A stretch of DNA of 64,000 nt, taken from RPQJ01 sp963732415 (GTDB lineage Bacteria > Pseudomonadota > Gammaproteobacteria > Steroidobacterales > Steroidobacteraceae). Below the pieces are notes generated by a model. That model saw nothing but the letters and a program-made list of their open reading frames with translations. It was not told the DNA's origin and searched no databases. Positions 41,911 through 51,478 of the stretch are shown here, one piece after another (position 1 is the first letter of the stretch; each line of letters opens with the position of its first letter). Both the position numbers and the translations under genes were made by a program. The DNA is taken from positions 620,001-684,000 of the forward strand of contig CAVSZK010000019.1 in the NCBI GenBank assembly GCA_963732415.1, in the 5' to 3' direction.

Positions 41911-44129
41911 GCCACGGCCTCCACCAGGTCCACCGTCACGGGAGTGCCGTTCAGCACCGCCGTGCCCGTCAGTGAATCGATGCTCTGGTCGTCGACCAAG
42001 TCGTTGATGCTGACTCCGGGACTGCGCGACGCGACCGCGAGCCTCGACCCCGGTCGGTCATGCCCCCATCCGTGCGGCAGGCTGACCACGCCCGGCATCA
42101 TGTCGGCCGTGACCTCCGCCGCCACCTGCACCACGCCGACGCGCGAACGCAGACTGACGACCTGGCCATCCGCGATCCCGCGCCGCGAAGCGTCGTCGGG
42201 ATGGATCATCAACGTGCAGCGCGGCTTGCCCTTCACCAGCCGATGGCTGTTATGGAGCCAGGAATTGTTGCTGCGCACGTGCCTTCGGCCGATCAGCACG
42301 AGTTCGGGTACCGGCTCCGCCAGGCTTTGCGCGGCGCGCACCAGGTCAGCGACATAGAGCTGCGGCGCCAGCCGGATGCGCCTGTCGGGCGTCGCGAGCC
42401 GCCGCGACAGGCAGGACTCGAGCGGCCCCAGGTCGATGCCGTGAGACGATTCGCGCAGCCGTGCCACGCAGAGGCCCTGCGGGCGGCGATCCGGGGCCTC
42501 CAGCTGCCGGCGCATCCCGGCAAACCCGGGGAGGTGCGCGAGCAGCCTGAGCGGGCCGCGGTTTTCCTGCCCATACCGGCCGGTGCGCAGCATCCAGTCA
42601 ATGACGCCATCTGGACCCAGTCGACGCGCGAGCAGCCCTTGTGCGGCCGCAACGTTTCTCTCGAGCCCCACGCGTGTCTGCAGACGGCGCGCAAGTTCGG
42701 CAAGGATCTCATGGTCGTGCATCGAACCCGGCGGCGGCGTGAACAGGGCCGGCGCGTACTTTGCGACATTACGCACGGCGAATCCGGACAGCGCGACATC
42801 GTAGTGACCGTGCTCGAGCGGGCTCGTCGGCGGCAGCAGCAGGTGTGCGTGGCGCGTGGTTTCGTTGATGTAGGGATCGACCGACACCATGAACTCGAGA
42901 TCCTCGAGAGCAGTGTCCAACCGGCGCCCGTTGGGCGTGGACAAGACCGGGTTGCCGGCGACCGTGAAAAGCGCGCGAACCTGCCCCGGGCCGTCGGTGA
43001 GAATCTCCTCGGCCAGCGCAGCGACAGGCAACTCGTTGCCGAATTCCGGCAGCCCCCGCACCCTCGAGCGAAACCGGTCGTAGTGACCGGTCGAACCGTA
43101 GGCGCGCGTCAGGTCGACGGCAGGCTCGGCGAACATCATCCCGCCCTCCGCGTCCATGTGGCGCGTGAGCAGGTTGAGGCAATAGATGAGCCACATCGTC
43201 AGGCCGCCGAACTGCTGCGTGCAGGCGCCCACCCGCCCATAGACCAGCGCGCGTGGCTCTCTGGCGATTTCGACGGCAAGCGCTGAAATGCGCCCGGCCT
43301 GGATACCGGTTCGCGCCGCGAGTTCACCCGCGTCGAATGCCGCAACCGCCTCGCGAAGCTGCCCCATGCCGTCGACTTGTGCGCCGAGGTGCCCTGTGTC
43401 CACCGCGCCCGCCTCAAATACGTGCTTGATCAGCGCGAGCAGGAGGAATACATCGGTGCCCGGCCGGATCGGCAGATACTCATCCGCGATCCGGGCCGAC
43501 TCGGTACGGCGCGGATCGACGACCACGAACCGCCCGCCCCTCGCCCTGAGCGCCTCGACGCGCCGCGCGAAACCCGGCGCGCCCATGATCGATCCACCCG
43601 AGGCCACTGGATTTCCGCCGATGCAGACGAAGAGCTGCGTGCGGTCCACGTCGGGTACAGGTATCAGGAACTGGTGACCGAACATCTGCTGCGACGCCAT
43701 CATGTGAGGCAGCTGGTCGACGCTGGTTGCCGAGTAGAGATTGCGCGTGCGTACCGAGCGAATGAAGTCGCCGATGCCGAGCATCGCGCCGAGATTGTGC
43801 ACCACCGGGTTTCCGGCATAGATGGCAACCGAGTCGTTGCCGTGGCGCTGACGTACCTCGCCGATGCGACGCTCCACCTCGGCAAACGCATCCGGCCAGG
43901 AAGTCTCGGTCCAGCCGTCAGCCGTGCGCCGCATCGGCCGGCGCAAGCGATCAGGGTCCTCGTGGATGTCCTTCAACGCAACGGCTTTCGGGCAGATATG
44001 CCCCTGGCTCAGGACGTCGTCGTGGTCCGGCTTTATCGAAAGCACCTGGCCGTCACGGTGCTCGATGACGATGCCGCACATCGCCTCGCAGATCGGGCAG
44101 GTGCGGTGATGAAGCAGCCTTTCCGCCAT
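41901..44129 (-). CDS. Molybdopterin-dependent oxidoreductase (DMSO-reductase superfamily), orphan
   Basis: 742 residues. The N-terminal 4Fe-4S ligands are Cys11, Cys14, Cys18 and Cys46 (C-P-I-C-E-A-M-C and H-I-C-P-K). Further blocks are typical of bis-MGD enzymes: I-G-G-N-P-V-A-S-G-G-S, V-V-V-D-P-R-R-T-E-S-A, and the C-terminal M-I-H-P-D-D-A-S-R-R-G-I-A-D-G. At the usual position of the molybdenum ligand the sequence is Y-S-A-T-S-V-D-Q-L-P-H, with no Cys or Sec, so Ser or Asp would have to coordinate the metal or the site is open. No electron-transfer or membrane subunit lies nearby and there is no Tat signal, so it is cytoplasmic. Start at 44129 is chosen because the cluster motif follows directly. 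Confidence 0.88.
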   Translation of the reverse strand: MAERLLHHRTCPICEAMCGIVIEHRDGQVLSIKPDHDDVLSQGHICPKAVALKDIHEDPDRLRRPMRRTADGWTETSWPDAFAEVERRIGEVRQRHGNDSVAIYAGNPVVHNLGAMLGIGDFIRSVRTRNLYSATSVDQLPHMMASQQMFGHQFLIPVPDVDRTQLFVCIGGNPVASGGSIMGAPGFARRVEALRARGGRFVVVDPRRTESARIADEYLPIRPGTDVFLLLALIKHVFEAGAVDTGHLGAQVDGMGQLREAVAAFDAGELAARTGIQAGRISALAVEIAREPRALVYGRVGACTQQFGGLTMWLIYCLNLLTRHMDAEGGMMFAEPAVDLTRAYGSTGHYDRFRSRVRGLPEFGNELPVAALAEEILTDGPGQVRALFTVAGNPVLSTPNGRRLDTALEDLEFMVSVDPYINETTRHAHLLLPPTSPLEHGHYDVALSGFAVRNVAKYAPALFTPPPGSMHDHEILAELARRLQTRVGLERNVAAAQGLLARRLGPDGVIDWMLRTGRYGQENRGPLRLLAHLPGFAGMRRQLEAPDRRPQGLCVARLRESSHGIDLGPLESCLSRRLATPDRRIRLAPQLYVADLVRAAQSLAEPVPELVLIGRRHVRSNNSWLHNSHRLVKGKPRCTLMIHPDDASRRGIADGQVVSLRSRVGVVQVAAEVTADMMPGVVSLPHGWGHDRPGSRLAVASRSPGVSINDLVDDQSIDSLTGTAVLNGTPVTVDLVEAVALA

Positions 44130-44152
44130 CGCCGCGCTCGCTCGGACTCTTG

Positions 44153-45571
44153 TCAGCGGCGGCGGCGACGCGCGAAGCCCAGTGCGCCGAGCATCAGCAA
44201 CAGTCCGGGCGAGAGCGCACCACCACCCTGGCTCTTTTTCTTCTGGCCGCAGCTCGTGTCGCCCGAAACTTTCTCGCCGATAGAGCTGTAGTGGAACAGC
44301 GTGCCCTGGCTGCACTTCCCGCCCGCAATCGTGATGCCGACGAAGGTCGTGGCGTCGATCTGGAGCAACCGCCCGTTCGGGATTGAACCCTCGTCCCCAT
44401 TGAAGCTGTAGAGCTTTGTGAAGTCCATGCCGTCACGCGCAATCGAGTAGATCGTGCCGAGGTTGGTCGTCGCGCCGCTCGAATTGGTACCGCCGCCGGC
44501 AGTCGTGCCATACAGCAGCGAATCGCTGGCGAGGGTCAGCGCACCAGACGGGGTAGCCCCGTCCGGCGCGTCGAAATCGTGCAGGACGGTAAGCAGCCGG
44601 CTGTTTGGGTCGATCGAGAAGATCGTGCCTAGGCCTTTCTTGCCGCCTGAACTCGCCACGCCATAGAGCAGCCCGTTCCCGCCATCGGTGAGTCCGGCGA
44701 GCGGTGCGGCACCATCGTCGTTTTCATATGGACTGGCAGAGGCGATGTCCGTGAATTCGTGCACGACCTGGAATCCCGTGCCGTCCATCAGGATCCGGTA
44801 GATCGTGCCGCGGCCGCTGACACCGCCGGCGGCCGCGGAACCATAGAGGTAGCCATCGGCCGCCTGCAACAGGCTGCCGATCGGGTTCGAGCCACCAATG
44901 TTCTTTACGACAGCATCCGTCGAGGCGGAGGTGACAGGACCGAATTCATGCAGCAACGAGAACTCGCTGCCGTCCCGGGAAGTGCGGAAGATCACGCCGG
45001 TACCGTTTGCGCCGCCCGCACGCGCCGTGCCGTAAAGATACCCGTCGCTGCCCTCTATGAGCGGAGTCTCAGGGTATGCGCCGTCCGCGTTGATCGGGTT
45101 GCCGTTGACGTTCACCTGCGAGTAGACCCCGAAGCTGTGCAGGGTCGTAAATCCGCTGCCGTCGTAGGCCACGCGGTAGATCGTGCCGGTCGTGTTAGCC
45201 ACGCTGCGCACACCGAGCCGCGTCGTGCCGTACAGCAACCCGTCACTGCCCTGCAGCAGCCCGGCCTTGGGAGCGTAACCATCGTCGAGGGTCATCTGGT
45301 AAATCGTCGTAACCGCCGAGCCGTTGAGCGTAGACCGGTATACGAGCCCACCGGACACCAGAGTGTTCGGAGCGGAGGTTCCGTACAGGGCGCCGTCCGG
45401 ACCCTGCAGCGGGCCGCCATTCGGGACCGAACCGTTGAACGCGAATACCGTGGACACCGCCGGCGTGGCCTGCGCGAACACGGCGGCCGACGCCGTGAGC
45501 AGACAGGCCGCAAGCGCTGCACGGGAAAAACGGAAGATACTGAATGACTGCACTCGGCTCATCGACGTCAT
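44153..45571 (-). CDS. Exported repeat protein with membrane/Arg-rich C-terminal sorting tail (GlyGly-CTERM-like)
   Basis: 472 residues. An N-terminal signal (~1-33) is followed by about eight repeats of ~45 residues, each built around L-x-G-x-D-G-x-L-Y-G-T-x-x-x-G-G and G-T-I-Y/F-x-x, as seen in choice-of-anchor/propeller-type secreted proteins. The C-terminal 22 residues are G-G-G-A, a hydrophobic helix and R-R-R-R-R, the form of a GlyGly-CTERM sorting signal. Start at 45571 is the first good ATG with GGAG some distance upstream; the ATG nine bases on is an alternative. Divergent from the ABC-F gene. Confidence 0.8.
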   Translation of the reverse strand: MTSMSRVQSFSIFRFSRAALAACLLTASAAVFAQATPAVSTVFAFNGSVPNGGPLQGPDGALYGTSAPNTLVSGGLVYRSTLNGSAVTTIYQMTLDDGYAPKAGLLQGSDGLLYGTTRLGVRSVANTTGTIYRVAYDGSGFTTLHSFGVYSQVNVNGNPINADGAYPETPLIEGSDGYLYGTARAGGANGTGVIFRTSRDGSEFSLLHEFGPVTSASTDAVVKNIGGSNPIGSLLQAADGYLYGSAAAGGVSGRGTIYRILMDGTGFQVVHEFTDIASASPYENDDGAAPLAGLTDGGNGLLYGVASSGGKKGLGTIFSIDPNSRLLTVLHDFDAPDGATPSGALTLASDSLLYGTTAGGGTNSSGATTNLGTIYSIARDGMDFTKLYSFNGDEGSIPNGRLLQIDATTFVGITIAGGKCSQGTLFHYSSIGEKVSGDTSCGQKKKSQGGGALSPGLLLMLGALGFARRRRR

Positions 45572-45725
45572 CGGCTTTTGGTCTCCGGGTCCCCCGGCAG
45601 CGTGCCGGGCAGTGGCAAGGCCGTGAATTGTGCCGGATTCCTTCGACCCGCGCATGGAACCCGCAGTCGTGGCGGCCAGTGGTTAGAATGCGCCCGGTTT
45701 CCGCTCAGACAGGCGCCACGCCTTG

Positions 45726-47633
<1,908 letters not shown>

Positions 47634-48608
47634 TCAGGGTTTGATGACGACCTTGCCACGCGCGCGTCGTGACTCGAGTGATTCAAACGCCTTCGCGTAG
47701 TCGCGCATCGAATGAACCTCGCCGACCACTGGCGAGAGTCTTCCCGCCTCGAACAGTGCCCACAGCTCCTCGACGTTCTGCCGCTGCCGCTCCGGTTCGC
47801 GCTGCGCGAAACTTCCCCAGAAGACTCCCACGATCGAGCAGCCCTTCAGCAGCGGAAGGTTGAGCGGCATGGACGGAACGCTGCCGGCTGCAAAGCCGAT
47901 GACCAGGTACCGACCGCCCCAGGCCATGCTGCGGAGCGCGGGTTCCGCCAGGTCGCCGCCCACCGGATCGTAGATCACGTCGACACCGCGGCCACCGGTA
48001 ATTTCCTTGATGCGCTGACGCAGGTCCCCGGTCGTGTAGTTCACGAGATGCGCTGCGCCGAGTGATCGAGCGAGTTCGAGTTTCTCGTCGCTGCTGGCTG
48101 CGGCAATGACCGTCGCCCCCATCTGCCGGCCGAGTTCCACGGCGGTCGTGCCTACGCCACCCGCCGCGCCGAGCACCAGCAGTGTCTCTCCAGCAGCCAG
48201 GTGGGCACGCTGCTTCAGCGCGTGCATGGTCGTGAAGTACGTTATGCAAATTCCAGCCGCCGATTCGAACGAGAGGCCGGCTGGCGCGGGCAGGACCTGC
48301 GCAGCCCGCGCCGTTACCTGCTCCGCGATCGTCCGGCCGCAGGCCGCGACCACCCGGTCCCCGGCACGCACGTGTGACACGCCCCGCCCCACGGCACTTA
48401 CGACGCCGGAGAGTTCGGTGCCGACGATGAATGGCAGCGGTGGCCTGTCCTGGTAGAGCCCGCGAATCATCAGAAGGTCTGGGAAATTAAGCGCCGCAGC
48501 CTTGACCTCCACCAGGACCTCGCCAGCCGCCGGCGTCGGTTCCGGCCAGTCATCTTCGAGCGAGAGGCCGTCGATCCCGGTCAGTTCCCTGCAGACTAGT
48601 GCGCGCAT
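47634..48608 (-). CDS. NADPH:quinone oxidoreductase-like (zinc-free MDR family)
   Basis: 324 residues of the medium-chain dehydrogenase/reductase family. The NADPH fold is L-V-L-G-A-A-G-G-V-G-T-T-A-V-E-L-G (~140). The catalytic-domain marker A-L-N-F-P-D is present (residues ~40) and no structural zinc cysteine cluster is seen, so it resembles quinone oxidoreductases or crotonyl-CoA-type reductases. ATG at 48608 has GGAG upstream. Confidence 0.88.
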   Translation of the reverse strand: MRALVCRELTGIDGLSLEDDWPEPTPAAGEVLVEVKAAALNFPDLLMIRGLYQDRPPLPFIVGTELSGVVSAVGRGVSHVRAGDRVVAACGRTIAEQVTARAAQVLPAPAGLSFESAAGICITYFTTMHALKQRAHLAAGETLLVLGAAGGVGTTAVELGRQMGATVIAAASSDEKLELARSLGAAHLVNYTTGDLRQRIKEITGGRGVDVIYDPVGGDLAEPALRSMAWGGRYLVIGFAAGSVPSMPLNLPLLKGCSIVGVFWGSFAQREPERQRQNVEELWALFEAGRLSPVVGEVHSMRDYAKAFESLESRRARGKVVIKP

Positions 48609-48657
48609 CGTGTCTCCGCTCTGGATCCCGCGCCGGGTCGCCCGGTCGGGCAGCGAC

Positions 48658-49827
48658 TCAGGAATGGATCAGGTGGCGGCCGAGATCCGAGATCGACGCG
48701 CAACCGAGAAGCAGCATGGCGCGGTCCATTTCAGCACGCAGCACGCCCAGTGCGTGACTGGCCCCGGCCTCGCCGCCAGCCGCGAGCCCGTATAGCGTGG
48801 CACGCCCGACCATGACCGCGTCCGCACCGAGCGCGATCGCCTTGAGCACGTCGCCGCCGCGCCGGAATCCCCCGTCCACCATCACGGTGAGCTGGGCTCC
48901 GACTTCCGCGGCTACCGCCGGCAGCAACTCAACGCCCGAGACGGCGCCGTCGAGCTGCCGTCCGCCGTGATTGGAAAGCACGATGCCGTCGGCGCCGACC
49001 TCGACCGAACGCCGCGCGTCATCGACGCACAGCAGCCCCTTGACCACCAGCTTGCCGGACCAGCGCCTGCGGATACGCTCGACGTCGTGCCACGACAACC
49101 GCGAATTGATCTGCGAAAAACTGTACTTCGCACCAACCAGGGCCGAGTACTGCCCCGGCGGCAGGAACTCGACCAGGTTCTCGAAGGTCGGCGCGCCGGA
49201 TGGCAGCATGACCTGGGCCAGCCAGCGGGGGTGGCGCAGCACGTCGAGCTTGTTGGCCAGGCTGAGCTTCATCGGCAAACTGTAATTGCGCTGGTCCCAC
49301 TCACGCGCGCCGAGCACCGGAGCGTCGGCGGTAATCACGAGCACCTCGCAACCAGCTTCGGCCACGCGATCGATGAGGCGATCGACCACGCTCTGGTCCT
49401 TGTAGGCGTAGAGCTGGTACCACTGGTTCCCCTGCACTGCGGCAGCAAGCCGGCCGACGGCGCAGTTCGATGCCGTACTCAGCGTGAAAGGTATCCCGGC
49501 CGCGGCCGCCGCACGCGCGAGCGCAATGTCGCCCTGCGGCCACAGCAGCCCGTTGAAGCCTGTCGGAGCAATGACGATCGGCATATTGATCTGTCGCCCG
49601 AAGACCTCAGTGCCAATATCGGCCGGCCCAGCACCGACCAGTGCGCGCGGCAGCCAGGCGACCCTGCTGAACACGTCGCGATTGCGCCGCAGCGTAGCTT
49701 CGTCCTCGGCACCGCCTTCGACATATTCGTAGCTGAAGTTCGGGAGCCTGCGACGGGCGATGCGCCGCAGGTCTTCTATCGTGATTGCGCGACGGAAATC
49801 GCGCCCGGTGTAATGCCCACGTTTCAC
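48658..49827 (-). CDS. FMN-dependent alpha-hydroxy acid oxidase/dehydrogenase (LldD/MdlB-like)
   Basis: 389 residues, a TIM-barrel flavoprotein. Recognisable parts are A-P-T-G-F-N-G-L-L-W-P (FMN site), S-T-A-S-N-C, W-Y-Q-L-Y, and the catalytic S-N-H-G-G-R-Q-L-D followed by V-M-V-D-G-G-F-R-R-G. It oxidises lactate, glycolate or mandelate-like acids to the oxo acid. The start is GTG at 49827, overlapping the stop of the Gfo/Idh/MocA gene (GTGA), so it is co-translated with a sugar-type dehydrogenase, an unusual pairing. Confidence 0.9.
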   Translation of the reverse strand: MKRGHYTGRDFRRAITIEDLRRIARRRLPNFSYEYVEGGAEDEATLRRNRDVFSRVAWLPRALVGAGPADIGTEVFGRQINMPIVIAPTGFNGLLWPQGDIALARAAAAAGIPFTLSTASNCAVGRLAAAVQGNQWYQLYAYKDQSVVDRLIDRVAEAGCEVLVITADAPVLGAREWDQRNYSLPMKLSLANKLDVLRHPRWLAQVMLPSGAPTFENLVEFLPPGQYSALVGAKYSFSQINSRLSWHDVERIRRRWSGKLVVKGLLCVDDARRSVEVGADGIVLSNHGGRQLDGAVSGVELLPAVAAEVGAQLTVMVDGGFRRGGDVLKAIALGADAVMVGRATLYGLAAGGEAGASHALGVLRAEMDRAMLLLGCASISDLGRHLIHS

Positions 49828-50774
49828 GGCTGACCTGCCCCGCCCTGTACGAGTTCGGTGATCCGGAGCGCGGTCTCGAGTGCCCGCAGCCCGTCCTCGC
49901 CGGTCACGACCGGTGGACGTTCACCGCAGACCGTATCGAGAAAGGCCTCGATCTCGAGCCTGAGCGCGTCGCCCTGCTCATAGCTTCGCTCCTCGATCGA
50001 CACGTGCCCAAGCGTCGCACCCGAGCCCTCCGGCGGCTTGCGCACGATGGTGAGCACCTTCTGCTGCAGGTCGATCGACACGTAGGCGTCGTCCTGGAAG
50101 AGCCGAAGCTTGCGCTCCATCTTCATGCTGATGCGGCTGGCCGTTGTGTTCGCGACGCAACCGTTTGCGTAGCGGATACGCGCGTTCGCGATGTCCAGGC
50201 CTGAAGAAAAGACCGAAGTCCCGACTGCGTCGATCGAGACGATGGGTGCTCGCACAAGGCTCTGGATCAGGTCGATGTCGTGGATCATCAGGTCCAGCAC
50301 GACGTTGACGTCGGTCCCGCGCTCCTTGAATGGCGCCAGGCGGTGCGACTCGACGAACCTCGGAGTGCCGAGCGTGCCCTCCAGCGCGCGGATCGCGGGA
50401 TTGAAGCGCTCGAGGTGTCCGACCTGGAGAATACGACCGTGGGTCGCGGCGACCTCGATCAGGCTTCTCGCCTCCTCCAGCGTCTCGGTGATCGGCTTCT
50501 CAACCAGCACATGTACGCCGTTCTCGAGACACTGGCGGGCGATTTCGTAGTGCGCCGGCGTGGGCGTCGCGATGCTGACGGCATCCACCTCGCCCAGGAT
50601 CTCGCGGAAATCCGCGACCGCCCGGCAACCGACCTCGGCGGCGACGCGCTCGCGGACCTCGGAGGCGGCATCGGCCACTGCGACCAGCCGTGACCGGGGC
50701 AGCGTGGCGTATTTCTGGGCGTGAAAACGGCCCAGGTAACCGACGCCGATCACGGCGGTACGTACGGTCTGCAT
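49824..50774 (-). CDS. Gfo/Idh/MocA-family oxidoreductase
   Basis: 316 residues. The N-terminal NAD(P) fold is A-V-I-G-V-G-Y-L-G-R-F-H-A (~8-20), the E-K-P motif is in L-V-E-K-P-I-T-E-T (~92), and the C-terminal domain begins with V-G-H-L-E-R-F-N-P (~120) and has the catalytic-type region D-L-M-I-H-D-I-D-L. Members act on sugars or small polyols. An N-terminal extension is excluded because homology begins at the ATG at 50774. The relatives that start this way often act on UDP-sugars in lipid A or polysaccharide synthesis, which is a guess here. Confidence 0.85.
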   Translation of the reverse strand: MQTVRTAVIGVGYLGRFHAQKYATLPRSRLVAVADAASEVRERVAAEVGCRAVADFREILGEVDAVSIATPTPAHYEIARQCLENGVHVLVEKPITETLEEARSLIEVAATHGRILQVGHLERFNPAIRALEGTLGTPRFVESHRLAPFKERGTDVNVVLDLMIHDIDLIQSLVRAPIVSIDAVGTSVFSSGLDIANARIRYANGCVANTTASRISMKMERKLRLFQDDAYVSIDLQQKVLTIVRKPPEGSGATLGHVSIEERSYEQGDALRLEIEAFLDTVCGERPPVVTGEDGLRALETALRITELVQGGAGQP

Positions 50775-50835
50775 GGTCACGAACATCCTTGACGGGCTAT
50801 TGCGGTTCCAGCGGTCCGGACGCAGGATGCCGCAG

Positions 50836-51132
50836 ATGAAGTCGAGACACCACATCTTGTGGGTGCTTGCGGCCCTGGTTTTCGGCGCCGCCATCCTTCC
50901 GTTCCTGGTCTACGCCACCGGCGTCAAGGTGCTGGGCCCCTACAGCGGTGGCGGTGCGGGCGCTTTCTACGGCGCATTTTTCGCCGATCTCGCGGACCTG
51001 CGACTGGCCGCCCTTGCGTTGCTGCTTGGTCCGGCTGCGCTGGTCGCAGTGTGGCGGGTACTGGTGGCGTATGCCTGGGCCGACGAAGGGCGCTCAGCGC
51101 CTGGTGAACCAGTAGAGCGCGGCCAGCGCTGA
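50836..51132 (+). CDS. Small two-helix membrane protein, unknown
   Basis: 98 residues with two hydrophobic helices (about 8-30 and 50-75), each flanked by charged residues, and a Gly-rich loop between. The ATG at 50836 has GCAGGA eight bases upstream. It is divergent from the Gfo/Idh/MocA gene, and its 3' end overlaps the following gene on the other strand by 39 bases. Confidence 0.5.
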   Translation: MKSRHHILWVLAALVFGAAILPFLVYATGVKVLGPYSGGGAGAFYGAFFADLADLRLAALALLLGPAALVAVWRVLVAYAWADEGRSAPGEPVERGQR

Positions 51133-51387
51133 GAGCGCGCCCCACATTGCGAATTGTGCCCATCGCCGCCAGGGACGCTGCCGCGCCTGTCCGATGAAAC
51201 TGACGGCAGCCAGCGCTGTCAAACCGGAGAACAGCACCATATAGAGGGTCAGCAGGGGCAATTCGGCGCGAAATCGGGGAAACTCCCCGGACAGCACCAG
51301 GAATACGACCAGGGTCGCTCCGAGCCCGAAAGTGGTGCCGGCAGACGACCCGAGGACGATACCGGTGAGTACTGTGAGTGGTCGCAC
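51094..51387 (-). CDS. Small membrane protein, unknown
   Basis: 97 residues with three hydrophobic helices (about 5-30, 42-63, 72-93) and basic loops (A-R-Q-R-P-W-R-R-W). Start GTG at 51387; ribosome site weak. Convergent and overlapping with the preceding small gene. No family recognised. Confidence 0.45.
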   Translation of the reverse strand: MRPLTVLTGIVLGSSAGTTFGLGATLVVFLVLSGEFPRFRAELPLLTLYMVLFSGLTALAAVSFIGQARQRPWRRWAQFAMWGALSALAALYWFTRR

Positions 51388-51478
51388 GGATATCTCAGCC
51401 GCAGGACGCGGCAGCCCTTGAGTCGCAGCCGCCGTATCTCTAGCCTATTCAACCATTAAAGCGAGTCGAGGTCAGGAA

